64,000 nucleotides of DNA from Oscillospiraceae bacterium (lineage in GTDB: Bacteria > Bacillota > Clostridia > Oscillospirales > Oscillospiraceae), in contig JAHHRW010000002.1 in the NCBI GenBank assembly GCA_020025575.1, forward strand, positions 1 through 64,000, given 5' to 3'. Below are positions 16,067 through 24,083 of this stretch, piece by piece; the stretch's first letter is position 1, and each line of letters opens with the position of its first letter. The translations under genes and the position numbers were made by a program. The notes beneath the pieces were generated by a model, which was not told the DNA's origin, ran no database searches, and saw nothing but the letters and a program-made list of their open reading frames with translations.

Positions 16067-16729
16067 ATGAGAAAGAAAAAGAAGGTCCAGATTTATAAAG
16101 ATGGAATGAAAGCGGGTGCCAAGCCTTTTGAAAAAGTGTATGAAAAGCTTGCACATGAGATGAAAGAGAATAGTGGAAAACTAGATGATATAAAAAGTGG
16201 TCAAAAAAGAGCGCAGAAAATAACAAACGATCTGATTAATGGGCAAGAGGAGCTTAAATACTGCGTTGATGAACTTCATGAAAGTCAATCTACTCATGCT
16301 AAAAAAATTAGAAATCATCAGAGAAAGATTGATCATCTTGAATTGGCAATACCAGCGATGACTACTATGTGCAGTAATTGTGGAGAGCCAATGGCTATCC
16401 ACCAACTGGTATGCTGCAAGTGCGGAGTAATCTCAAAAGTGTTCCCAAATGAATTACAAGGGTTGAATATTGAAGAAGGATGTTATAGGGAAGTGGAAAA
16501 ACTGTCAAAAGTGATTAGTGACTCGTGTGGCAAGGATGAAGACTGGCTATATGAAGAACTGAACGAAAAGCTTGAAAGAATGAAAAAGATTAGAGAGATT
16601 TCTAAGCAAGCGATGAATGATAAAGACGGGAAAAATGTAACAACGTATAGAAAAATATACACGCTGTCACAAAGATTTTTAAAGACTGCAGAGATGAAAA
16701 AATTGAAATTGCAGTTGTTGGAACCGTAA
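16067..16729 (+). CDS. Zinc-ribbon coiled-coil N-terminal part of a dynamin-like protein (frame 0)
   Basis: In frame 0 this encodes 220 residues: a basic start, long coiled coils (about 25-95), a zinc ribbon (MCSNCGEP and CCKCGVIS, near 102-123) and more helices. It ends at a stop 45 bases past a T TTA AAG heptamer. In the -1 frame the sequence continues directly into a GTPase P-loop. A GTPase start codon upstream of the P-loop does not exist in that frame. The protein may thus be made both as this short form and as a fusion of about 605 residues. The alternative is a simple frameshift mutation in one large gene. Confidence 0.7.
   Translation: MRKKKKVQIYKDGMKAGAKPFEKVYEKLAHEMKENSGKLDDIKSGQKRAQKITNDLINGQEELKYCVDELHESQSTHAKKIRNHQRKIDHLELAIPAMTTMCSNCGEPMAIHQLVCCKCGVISKVFPNELQGLNIEEGCYREVEKLSKVISDSCGKDEDWLYEELNEKLERMKKIREISKQAMNDKDGKNVTTYRKIYTLSQRFLKTAEMKKLKLQLLEP
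16678..16684 (+). other. Candidate -1 programmed frameshift site (T TTA AAG)
   Basis: The heptamer fits X XXY YYZ exactly in the frame of the upstream gene: codons TTA 16679-16681 and AAG 16682-16684, with T at 16678. Slippage gives TTT AAA and enters the GTPase frame. One base later, ACTGCA can pair with TGCAGT (16709-16714) as a modest stem. Confidence 0.5.
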
Positions 16730-17880
16730 AAGCAGGAAAATCTAGTCTGATCAATGCTTTGATCGGTCAAAGTTTGGCGAGTGTCGATCCAACACCAGAG
16801 ACTTCTATCTTGGTAAAGTACAGGACGACAGAAGAAGGCAATTATTTGCGCATAGTTTTCTATACCACAGATCAATGGAATAGACTTTGGGAGTCTGCAA
16901 AGGGGGCAACGGTATTCAGAAGTGAATATGAAAAATTAGGATCGGAAAGAATTAAGGATCAATTTCTAAATAAGAAATCAATTTTAATTAAATGCTCCGC
17001 AGAAGAGTTGCCTGCTAAAATAATGGAGTGGTCAAAATCAGATGCGCCTAAGCACTTCTTTGTAAAAGAAATTGAGATTGGCTATCAAAGTGATACAATT
17101 CCCCATGATGTTTATCTTGTCGATACACCAGGGTTAAGTGACCCCGTAAAATATCGTTCGGATATAACCAGAAAGTATATCAAGAATTCTGACTGGATTT
17201 TGGCTTGTATATCTGCAGAGAATCTTTCGGGTCAGCCTGAGTTTAATTTCTTGAGTAAGGTGATATCTAATAAAAATGGCAATGTAGATAAGATTTTTGT
17301 TGTTGCTACCAAAAAAGATATGTTAACAAATGACGAAGGTCAAAAAAAAGCACATGAATTCCGGACAAGACTATCGGAGTTATATGATAATGAAAGCCTT
17401 GCTAATAGCAGATTTTCTTTTGTTGCTGCTGAGTGTCATTTATTAACCTCAAAGGTTATAAAGGGAATTGCTCTTGAAAAAGAAGAAAAAAAGAAGCTAA
17501 AAAAGACCTTGGTAGAAATAGACGACGATTTAGAATTTGATGAAATTGTCGACAAGGCAGATCTGATTTACAAATATGCAGGAATCAATGCCTTATTTAA
17601 CCATATCGATAATGTAGTGCTGAGAAATCGAAGAAAACTAATTATCAAAGCAATTGAAGAAGACTATAGCAATACCATGAAGTTAATTAAAGATAACGCG
17701 TCTGCCTTTATCGATGATAAGAAGGAATATATGCACATAATTGTAGGGCAGCATGAATCGGGTATAACAGAAATTGAAGAGATAGAAGAGGGGATAACTG
17801 AGCTTCAGATTTTAGAAGATAAATTGAAAGTCATCAAGGAGAAATTGAAAATTAAAATTGATCGGAACGGAGGAGAGTAA
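16678..17880 (+). CDS. Dynamin-like GTPase domain (-1 frame)
   Basis: About 400 codons in the -1 frame. G1 is IAVVGTVKAGKSSLINALIG, G3 is VDTPGLSD and G4 is VVATKKDM (TKxD), followed by a long helical stalk-like region with coiled coils. The frame opens at 16,651, and no ATG, GTG or TTG occurs before the P-loop; the first one (TTG 16,759) already lies beyond it. So the P-loop can only be translated by frameshifting from the upstream zinc-ribbon ORF. Bacterial dynamin-like proteins bind and reshape membranes on GTP hydrolysis, and several protect against phage. Confidence 0.75.
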   Translation, partial: FKDCRDEKIEIAVVGTVKAGKSSLINALIGQSLASVDPTPETSILVKYRTTEEGNYLRIVFYTTDQWNRLWESAKGATVFRSEYEKLGSERIKDQFLNKKSILIKCSAEELPAKIMEWSKSDAPKHFFVKEIEIGYQSDTIPHDVYLVDTPGLSDPVKYRSDITRKYIKNSDWILACISAENLSGQPEFNFLSKVISNKNGNVDKIFVVATKKDMLTNDEGQKKAHEFRTRLSELYDNESLANSRFSFVAAECHLLTSKVIKGIALEKEEKKKLKKTLVEIDDDLEFDEIVDKADLIYKYAGINALFNHIDNVVLRNRRKLIIKAIEEDYSNTMKLIKDNASAFIDDKKEYMHIIVGQHESGITEIEEIEEGITELQILEDKLKVIKEKLKIKIDRNGGE

Positions 17881-17883
17881 GGT

Positions 17884-18639
17884 TTGGGCATCTGTAGATT
17901 TTTGAGAAATGTAAAGAGAGGGTTTTGCCGTAGAGTTGGAGCTGCAATGGAAAAGATTGGAGACGTAACAAATCTTACAGGCTTGGAAATAGCGGGTATA
18001 GAATTACAGTGCAACAATCCGTATTTGGCGAAACAGGTCGACCTAGCAGATGCAGAAACCTCTGTGCAAGATACAATCGATGTTCATAAAGTGTGTGAAG
18101 AAACACGTCTGCAAGTATCAAAGCAAGCAAAAATAATTGAAGAAGGTATTATTGATGATATTGAGAAAAACGTAAACAGTGCTATTGATGAATTGGCTGG
18201 AGTTTTGCCTGAAAATATAATAGATGAATATTATCATGAGATAGGTGATGCATTCGAAGATGAGATTCGGGATACGCTTACAGGCTATATATCAAGTCAT
18301 ATTTCACAAGATTCTGAAGAGTTTGTAAGAATATTAAAATTGCCTGATAGCAGCCGAGAAAAAGACACACAAGAGTATATGCAAAAGACTTTGAATGATG
18401 CCCAGACATTATTATTCCAGAAAGCAAATGAAAAACAAATTTCTATTTTTAAGAAAATGTTTGATTGCTTAGAGAGCTATTTTTGCGACGAGAAGAATTT
18501 GGCGAAAGAGACAAAAACAAAGCTAGAAGAGCTACAAGCAAATGAAAATGACGTTTTATATTTATGTGAACAAGCAAAGGAAACTGCGGTGGACATCGCC
18601 TATATGGAGTGCATTAGAATGTTAACTTATAATAGATAG
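17884..18639 (+). CDS. Helical partner of the dynamin-like GTPase
   Basis: 251 residues, TTG start with GGAGGAGAGTAAGG upstream, four bases after the GTPase stop. The N-terminus is basic (FLRNVKRGFCRRVGAAMEKIG) and could touch membrane. The rest is acidic and almost wholly helical with several coiled-coil stretches. No enzyme motif is seen. It resembles the helical stalk or accessory subunits encoded beside bacterial dynamins, which often come in pairs. I cannot name a family. Confidence 0.6.
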   Translation: MGICRFLRNVKRGFCRRVGAAMEKIGDVTNLTGLEIAGIELQCNNPYLAKQVDLADAETSVQDTIDVHKVCEETRLQVSKQAKIIEEGIIDDIEKNVNSAIDELAGVLPENIIDEYYHEIGDAFEDEIRDTLTGYISSHISQDSEEFVRILKLPDSSREKDTQEYMQKTLNDAQTLLFQKANEKQISIFKKMFDCLESYFCDEKNLAKETKTKLEELQANENDVLYLCEQAKETAVDIAYMECIRMLTYNR

Positions 18640-18924
18640 GTGAGCTGTGGCTGGAAAGGGTCAATTCCAAATTGTTAGTGACCAGAAGATCTAGCCACAA
18701 CGGGCTCAGAAGAAATCGTCAATCTGAGCTTACAGGGAAAACCAACAACCCAGATTTGCGGTTCATTATTTCTTAGGTTACGGCGTAGGAATCTCGGAAG
18801 ATCCCGGGGCCTTCACTCGGCTGGTCTGTAGAACAATAGTTTCCGGATGCTTGCCACGGAAGCTTTCGCCCTTAATATTGAATACCGTTCTGGAACAGGA
18901 TTTTATTTCGTGTTAGGCTGATTC
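18640..18924. other. Non-coding decayed sequence with hairpins
   Basis: No open gene is convincing. TGTGGCT/AGCCACA (about 18,647-18,693) and GCTCAGA/TCTGAGC (about 18,703-18,728) could form hairpins and may end the dynamin operon, although no clear T tract follows. Confidence 0.4.
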
Positions 18925-19025
18925 CAATAAATCCAACAGTCAAAATTGGAAGCTGTGATTCAAATTGTAAAATAAGATAAAAATTTTAGGAAAAGTTTCG
19001 ACTTGGCACCGTTGAGAACCGATTG
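18925..19025 (+). pseudogene. Decayed copy of the 5' region of the gene at 9838
   Basis: CCAACAGTCAAAATTGGAAG, then GCTGTGATTCA and CGACTTGGCACCGTTGAGAA match the sequence at about 9797-9905 (CAACAGTCAAAATTG, GGTGATTCA, TGACTTGGCACCATTGGGAA) with scattered substitutions and indels. The start codon and frame are lost. It points to a duplication or to an insertion that split a gene family member. Confidence 0.65.
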
Positions 19026-19040
19026 TATGGAGAATATTGC

Positions 19041-19778
19041 ATGAATGCTATTGAAAAACTTGAGCAAGACGGTGAAAAAGTCGCTATTCGTAAAGCAAAA
19101 TGGAAGCTTTGCCTTGGTGTCCTGCTAGCCTTGCTGGGCTTTGCGGTGCTATTGGCAGGCGCCATACTGGATGTGCAGGACACATGGGGGATCGTGGGGT
19201 TGCTCGCAGGTTTCTTTGCCTGCGATATTGCCGGACTGAGCCTGATGATCAAGGCATTGCCCGGACTGGCGCTTTCGGACATTAACAGAATTGATCAAAA
19301 ATACGGCGAATGTGAACTGACGCAGCTGCACGGCATGAAGAAATATGAAGCAGCGCAAATACTGCGTTCTCACAAATTTAAATATGATGACAGCGGTTAT
19401 TACCGGAGAAAAAAATTCTCGTTTTTGAAGGACTCCGTGTCTTACTATGTGAAAATTCTGGATAGCTCCAACATGGAAAAAACCATTCGCAACGAGTGGA
19501 ATTATTTGGATAAACAGTTCCAAAACGGAAAGAGTACCTGTCTGATCCTGATGATTTACAGCGATGAACCGACGGAACAGAACACCCAATTACTGCGCAA
19601 TGCCGGAATGGTTCAAATTGCAGACAATATGGTGCTGGATATGTACGCATCCAAGACGATACTTGTGGTTGGCGTAGATCCTGTGACCGGCATTGGACGA
19701 TATCTGGATATTGGAAAGGGACACCATCTTTATCTGTACAAATACGGCTGTAACATGCTGAAGAAACTGTTTGGATAG
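19041..19778 (+). CDS. Hypothetical two-helix membrane protein
   Basis: 245 residues. ATG 19041 has GGAG eight bases upstream. After a 25-residue basic start come two transmembrane helices (about 27-46 and 53-75), then a cytoplasmic domain of 165 residues containing KYGECELTQLHGMKKYEAAQ and SYYVKILDSSNMEKTIRNEW. No known motif is seen. It lies among gene remnants in the accessory region. Confidence 0.6.
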   Translation: MNAIEKLEQDGEKVAIRKAKWKLCLGVLLALLGFAVLLAGAILDVQDTWGIVGLLAGFFACDIAGLSLMIKALPGLALSDINRIDQKYGECELTQLHGMKKYEAAQILRSHKFKYDDSGYYRRKKFSFLKDSVSYYVKILDSSNMEKTIRNEWNYLDKQFQNGKSTCLILMIYSDEPTEQNTQLLRNAGMVQIADNMVLDMYASKTILVVGVDPVTGIGRYLDIGKGHHLYLYKYGCNMLKKLFG

Positions 19779-19806
19779 AGGTTTACAGCGGCGTAGGAGA
19801 AAAAAT

Positions 19807-20040
19807 ATGGAAATTGTGGAGTTTGGAACAGAAAATCCAGAAACCATTCTGTTGCTGCATGGCGGCGGACTGTCGTGGTGGAATTATAAGGATGTTTCCG
19901 CTATCCTATCAAAGAAATATCATGTGGTGATTCCGATGCTGGATCCTGAGCTTTTACACGCAAACCGCTAAATACGCAAGATGGTTTTACAAAACCGAAC
20001 GGGTAGGATATAACGCTTTTGTTACATTGATGGAAATACA
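19807..20040 (+). pseudogene. Alpha/beta hydrolase remnant
   Basis: An N-terminal start with a good RBS reads MEIVEFGTENPETILLLHGG and GLSWWNYKDV, the HGGG oxyanion region of alpha/beta hydrolases, up to VVIPMLD. Then the frame breaks. A second segment (FYTQTAKYARWFYKTE and RVGYNAFVTLM) follows in another frame and resembles a later part of such a protein. The nucleophile elbow GxSxG is missing, so a central deletion has inactivated it. Confidence 0.6.
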
Positions 20041-20068
20041 GAGTGTTCCGGTAAGGAAGGTGAGAAGA

Positions 20069-20500
20069 ATGCAAAAATATGATTTTTGGGGTTATCAGGT
20101 GGAGATCGACAAGACTGCGACCTTAGACTGGTACGAAAAGGCCGGTCATTGGGGCTGTGAATGCGGCCACTGCCGGAATTTCCTTGCGTTAGCCAATCGA
20201 AAGAAACTCCCTGCACCTGTCATCGAAGTAATGGACGAGTTTGGGATTCCTCTTGAAAAAGCGACCTATGTATGCATGGTGTATTCCGATGCGCAGGGGA
20301 TGCATTACCAATTCAGCTACCGGATTGCTGGCAGAATTCTTGAAACACCGGAGCAGGAGCGTGTGGAGCAGTGGGGGCAGGTACGATGCTGCCACGAGTG
20401 CTATCCATATGGCGCACCGGACTTTCCGGAACCGCATTTCGATCTGGAATTCTGGACGATTCTTCCGTGGGTTTTGGAGGAATCCCCGGATGGAGAGTAG
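20069..20500 (+). CDS. Small cysteine-rich hypothetical protein
   Basis: 143 residues. ATG 20069 has AAGGTGAGAAG upstream. A metal-binding-like pair of motifs is visible: GHWGCECGHCRNF near residue 32 and RCCHECYPYGAPDF near residue 112, with the C-terminal FDLEFWTILPWVL. Similar proteins occur singly in many Clostridia. It may bind zinc; function unknown. Confidence 0.6.
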   Translation: MQKYDFWGYQVEIDKTATLDWYEKAGHWGCECGHCRNFLALANRKKLPAPVIEVMDEFGIPLEKATYVCMVYSDAQGMHYQFSYRIAGRILETPEQERVEQWGQVRCCHECYPYGAPDFPEPHFDLEFWTILPWVLEESPDGE

Positions 20501-20563
20501 AGCTGTATCCATTTATCATAAGCGCAATAACCAAGTGAATGAATTGACCGATGGCAAAGCAAC

Positions 20564-20610
20564 AAACCGCATCTCATATGTTACACTGTCTAACATATGG
20601 GGTGCGGTTT
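20564..20610. terminator. Long hairpin, possible terminator
   Basis: AAACCGCA with CATATGTTA pair with TAACATATG and TGCGGTTT (17 bp with a three-base internal mismatch), followed by ATTT. A related sequence, TTGTCTAACTTTTGGGGT, lies 50 bases on and may be a transposon-end remnant. Confidence 0.5.
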
Positions 20611-20614
20611 ATTT

Positions 20615-20945
20615 CGGCGGCCGGAACAGTTTTTATTTCAAAATATTGTCTAACTTTTGGGGTCACTTCATAACAAGGTTACGTTGGGTAAGATATTTCT
20701 CGGCGGTGGAGAAAATCGAGTCCTATTTTTGCAATTGTATGTACTCCGGTTGTTCCACCGGAGATGGCTGTGAGGTCAGAATGCTTGTGTTTGCGTCATT
20801 CCTGTTCTCAAAATTTGTATTTAACTGAGCCTTGCACATTCCAAAGGCAGCGAAGATAATTGAAAACGCCATTCTTCTGTCCCGATTTATGATGAGAAAC
20901 GTACATATGTATATAAAGTTTATTTGGCAGAATGTTTAATCAGTA
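20615..20945. other. Intergenic sequence without a supported gene
   Basis: I see no gene with an RBS and a plausible product in this stretch. It separates the accessory genes from the SPFH operon promoter. Confidence 0.4.
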
Positions 20946-20974
20946 TTGAATTATAATGAAACATTTTATATAAT
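20946..20974 (+). promoter_or_regulatory. Promoter of the SPFH operon
   Basis: TTGAAT (20946-20951), a 17-bp spacer and a perfect TATAAT (20969-20974). It implies a leader of about 175 bases before the TTG start at 21158. Confidence 0.7.
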
Positions 20975-21157
20975 ATTGACGATAAAGATTGTAATGTGTT
21001 TCAGCAGTATCCAGCCGCAGTTACGGGCGTAACGGTATATTGATAAAGCCACGATCTTCCACTGGGGCAAACATCTGAATGAGCGTGGATGATCGAAAAG
21101 ATTCTGGTTGTTTACGGATTTACAATCGTATCAGAGAGAAATATAGGAGGGATTTTT

Positions 21158-22519
21158 TTGAAATTATTTTCAAGTGATAATCCAAAAGAGAAGCAGCATT
21201 CTGGTGTACTGGGTGCATTTTCCGTTGATGTCATCAAATGGGAGCCTGAAACAGACCAGGAGGCCTCTGTCATTGTACATAAATTTCAGTATGAGGACTT
21301 TCCAAATGGTTCTTATCTGATTGTAGGACCATCCCAGATGGCTATTTTTACAAATAACTTGAACGCCGGGGATTCTGAGGGCAACGGTGAAAGCGGAAGA
21401 GCGCAACTGTGCACATTTATCGGACCCTGCAAAATCAAACTGGATACCGGGGACAGCCGTTTCTCTTTATTCCGAAATGTGTCTCACGCCCTGACCGGAG
21501 GAGAGTCTGCATTCCACAGCACCGTTTACTTCGTAAATACAACCTATATGAATGACCTCTCCTGGGGTACCCAGGCTCCGGTAGTTGTGGTTGATCCGGA
21601 AGAGGATGTCAATGTGCACGTTCGCGCATTCGGCTTGTTTGGTGTTCATATCGAACAGGTCGATACAACCCGTGCTGAGGTTCAGGCAAGAAAGTTCCTT
21701 CAGAAAGTGGTTGGTACACGGGCGGATTATACCCGGGATGAACTGATTACATTCATGCGTGCAAAGATTTTGGAATATGTGCCAAATCTGCTTGCCAATC
21801 ATATTATTCGTGAAAAAATCGGTGTTCTGAAACTCAGCGCTTACCTCACCGACTTTTCAAAAGCAATTTATGACCAGTTAATCGAGCATTTTGACTCCTT
21901 TGGCCTGACGCTGGATAATTTTTCTTTCCATAATATTAATGTCCCTGATGCGGATTTGGAAATTATCAATCAGGCAAAGATCCAAAGAAAAACGGATCAG
22001 ATTAAGGCTGAGGGTGCCGCAGTTAAGATGGATATAGAGTCTGCGGCCCGTGCAAGAATGCGTGAGCGTGAAGGTTATACGTTCCAGCAGGAACAGTCTT
22101 TCAATGTACTGAAATCTGCTGCTGAAAATGAAGGAACAGCCTCTAATCTGATGGGGGCAGGTATGGGCCTCGGTATGGGCTTCGGTGTAGGCGGAGCTTT
22201 CCAGGCTGGAATGGGCAACATCATTCAGCAGGCGATGCCCGCTAAGGAAAATTCCCAGGTACAGCCCACTGCGCCGTCTTCCGGTAAAAAATGCGTTAAA
22301 TGTGGAGCTGAAAATGCCGAACAAGCCAAATTCTGTCTGAATTGTGGTGAAAAATTTGTTGCAGCAGAGATCCACTGCCCGGAATGCGGTGAAAAACTGG
22401 TGCCTGGCGCAAAATTCTGTATGAACTGTGGTCATAAAATAGAGACGTCTTGTCCTACATGTGGTACAAAAGTTGCTCCTGGCGCAAAATTCTGCCCAGA
22501 ATGCGGAACAAAACTGTAA
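21158..22519 (+). CDS. SPFH-domain protein with three C-terminal zinc ribbons
   Basis: 453 residues. The start is TTG 21158, six bases after GGAGGG. Residues 20-310 form a virion-core-protein type SPFH (YdjI-like) domain, with VIKWEPETDQEASVIVHKFQ near the start, FGVHIEQVDTTRAEVQARKF in the middle and a helical NQAKIQRKTDQIKAEGAAV stretch. A Gly/Met-rich linker (MGAGMGLGMGFGVGGAFQAG) leads to three zinc ribbons (CVKCG..CLNCG, CPECG..CMNCG, CPTCG..CPECG). SPFH proteins scaffold membrane microdomains; the ribbons probably recruit partners. It is first of a five-gene unit. Confidence 0.85.
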   Translation: MKLFSSDNPKEKQHSGVLGAFSVDVIKWEPETDQEASVIVHKFQYEDFPNGSYLIVGPSQMAIFTNNLNAGDSEGNGESGRAQLCTFIGPCKIKLDTGDSRFSLFRNVSHALTGGESAFHSTVYFVNTTYMNDLSWGTQAPVVVVDPEEDVNVHVRAFGLFGVHIEQVDTTRAEVQARKFLQKVVGTRADYTRDELITFMRAKILEYVPNLLANHIIREKIGVLKLSAYLTDFSKAIYDQLIEHFDSFGLTLDNFSFHNINVPDADLEIINQAKIQRKTDQIKAEGAAVKMDIESAARARMREREGYTFQQEQSFNVLKSAAENEGTASNLMGAGMGLGMGFGVGGAFQAGMGNIIQQAMPAKENSQVQPTAPSSGKKCVKCGAENAEQAKFCLNCGEKFVAAEIHCPECGEKLVPGAKFCMNCGHKIETSCPTCGTKVAPGAKFCPECGTKL

Positions 22520-22534
22520 AGGGGATGGATTATT

Positions 22535-23224
22535 GTGAAACCGTTGTCTAACAAAAAAACACTTACGCTATCTCTTGGTTTGCTTGGTGCGGCTTGGTGC
22601 CTGATTATGGTTGCCGTTGCTTCGCTGTTTGCGCCGACTTATTTTTTTGGGGGCGGTATTGTCGGCGGTGTAATATCGTTTTTGATTGCCGAGGTTTATC
22701 TGCTCTTTATCAGATTTCCCTCTCATGCCCAATCCGTGGAAACAGGCGCTGTATCTATTTATTTCACAATTGGATTTGTTGCGATTTCAGCGATTATAAA
22801 TACCTTATTTATCCTTATCGGGCTGGGCAATTTTAATCGTGTTCTGCTTGCTGTAAATGCACTCATTGATGTGTGTTTCATAATTGCGGCTATTTATGTA
22901 GAAAAATATGCTATCCGTGTTGCAGCGCAGCTGGAAAGAACCGAGAAAAAGATTTTTGTTACGACCGCAATTTCTCAAACCATTGGAAGTATGATCGCCG
23001 CAGCACCGGATGATACCATCAGAAATAAGCTTATGCAGATGAAAGAAACTGTGGATTACAGCTCTAATATTTCGGCTGACGCATTTGCGGATCTGGAACA
23101 GAGGTTTGCTGCACAGTTAGAAGAGGCACAATGTATGATGGAAGTTTGCGAAGACTCTGCTGTAATTTTACAGAAACTGCAGCAAGCTGAGCAGACATGG
23201 AAACAGCGCAATACGGTGGTGTGA
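22535..23224 (+). CDS. Four-helix membrane protein of the SPFH operon
   Basis: 229 residues, GTG start with AAGGGGATGG upstream, 15 bases after the SPFH gene. Four transmembrane helices are visible (about 10-30, 36-60, 70-95, 100-122), then a cytoplasmic helical tail of 100 residues with coiled-coil character (DLEQRFAAQLEEAQCMMEV). Probably the integral-membrane partner of the SPFH scaffold. No known family recognised. Confidence 0.65.
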   Translation: MKPLSNKKTLTLSLGLLGAAWCLIMVAVASLFAPTYFFGGGIVGGVISFLIAEVYLLFIRFPSHAQSVETGAVSIYFTIGFVAISAIINTLFILIGLGNFNRVLLAVNALIDVCFIIAAIYVEKYAIRVAAQLERTEKKIFVTTAISQTIGSMIAAAPDDTIRNKLMQMKETVDYSSNISADAFADLEQRFAAQLEEAQCMMEVCEDSAVILQKLQQAEQTWKQRNTVV

Positions 23225-23253
23225 TCATAGAGATAAGGAGAGATAGCGAGAAT

Positions 23254-24063
23254 ATGGAAATGGAAGGCCTAAAATGCCATGGCTGCGGCAGCAGCAATGT
23301 AGAATTCGATCCCAAAAGCAGAATTTTACGCTGCTATCAGTGTGGCAAAGAAGAGTACTATTCCAGGGCAACCCTTAATGCAAATGGCAAAGTAGTATTT
23401 GCAAAGCAAAATGCCTTACGCTTTTTTAAGGAAGGAAAAATGGACGATGCACGTCATTACGCGATGGATGTCCTCAATATCTCTTCCGATAATGCAACGG
23501 CAATGTTTATACTTGCGTACTATGACGAATTCATAGCTGGCAAGCCAGATGCAATGAAACAGTTTTTTCATCATATTCAGGAAATTGCTCTTGAATATGA
23601 AGAGGTACAGGACCTGCGGGTACTTATTCTGGCAGCGGCATATAACCTTGGAGATTTCGAAGAAAGTATTATTCAATTAATTGCCACCAATATGCAGTCT
23701 TCGGAAGATAGCAAGGATCTCTGCAATTTTATTGACACATTTTGTCCATATCAAATTGCACGACATACTTCGTCCGGATTTCTGACGGAAAATTTAAGTG
23801 ATTTGTATCAGCAGCTTTCCGGTCATTGCGGCATCCCTAAAACATGTTTTGCGCTGCTTAAATCCATTGAGACGAATCCCGACTCACCTTATGCAAATCA
23901 AAACTTCTACTTAAAAGCCAGGGTACGGTATTTTTACGAGCACTATGTGACAGAAGTTGGGAAAATTATTTCTGCAATGGAACCTGCAGATCTCAAAAAG
24001 AAATTTCTGGGCGCATATCAGCTTAAATGCAAGCAATATAAAAAAGATTCAGATTTGGTATAA
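23254..24063 (+). CDS. Zinc-ribbon protein with helical (TPR-like) repeats
   Basis: 269 residues. ATG 23254 has AAGGAGAG upstream and the gene overlaps nothing. The N-terminal ribbon is KCHGCGSSNVEFD with LRCYQCGKEE (CxxC..CxxC, residues 7-33). The rest is helical with a TPR-like feel (RFFKEGKMDDARHYAMDVLN, ATAMFILAYYDEFIAGKP). Such proteins usually act as adaptors. It is third in the SPFH unit and shares the zinc-ribbon theme with the first gene. Confidence 0.65.
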   Translation: MEMEGLKCHGCGSSNVEFDPKSRILRCYQCGKEEYYSRATLNANGKVVFAKQNALRFFKEGKMDDARHYAMDVLNISSDNATAMFILAYYDEFIAGKPDAMKQFFHHIQEIALEYEEVQDLRVLILAAAYNLGDFEESIIQLIATNMQSSEDSKDLCNFIDTFCPYQIARHTSSGFLTENLSDLYQQLSGHCGIPKTCFALLKSIETNPDSPYANQNFYLKARVRYFYEHYVTEVGKIISAMEPADLKKKFLGAYQLKCKQYKKDSDLV

Positions 24064-24083
24064 AAAGAGGAGGAAGAGAACGT

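Noticed and set aside
16759..17880. Independent start of the GTPase at TTG 16,759
   Set aside because: This start would omit the P-loop (GTVKAGKSS), leaving a GTPase unable to bind nucleotide, and it has no RBS.
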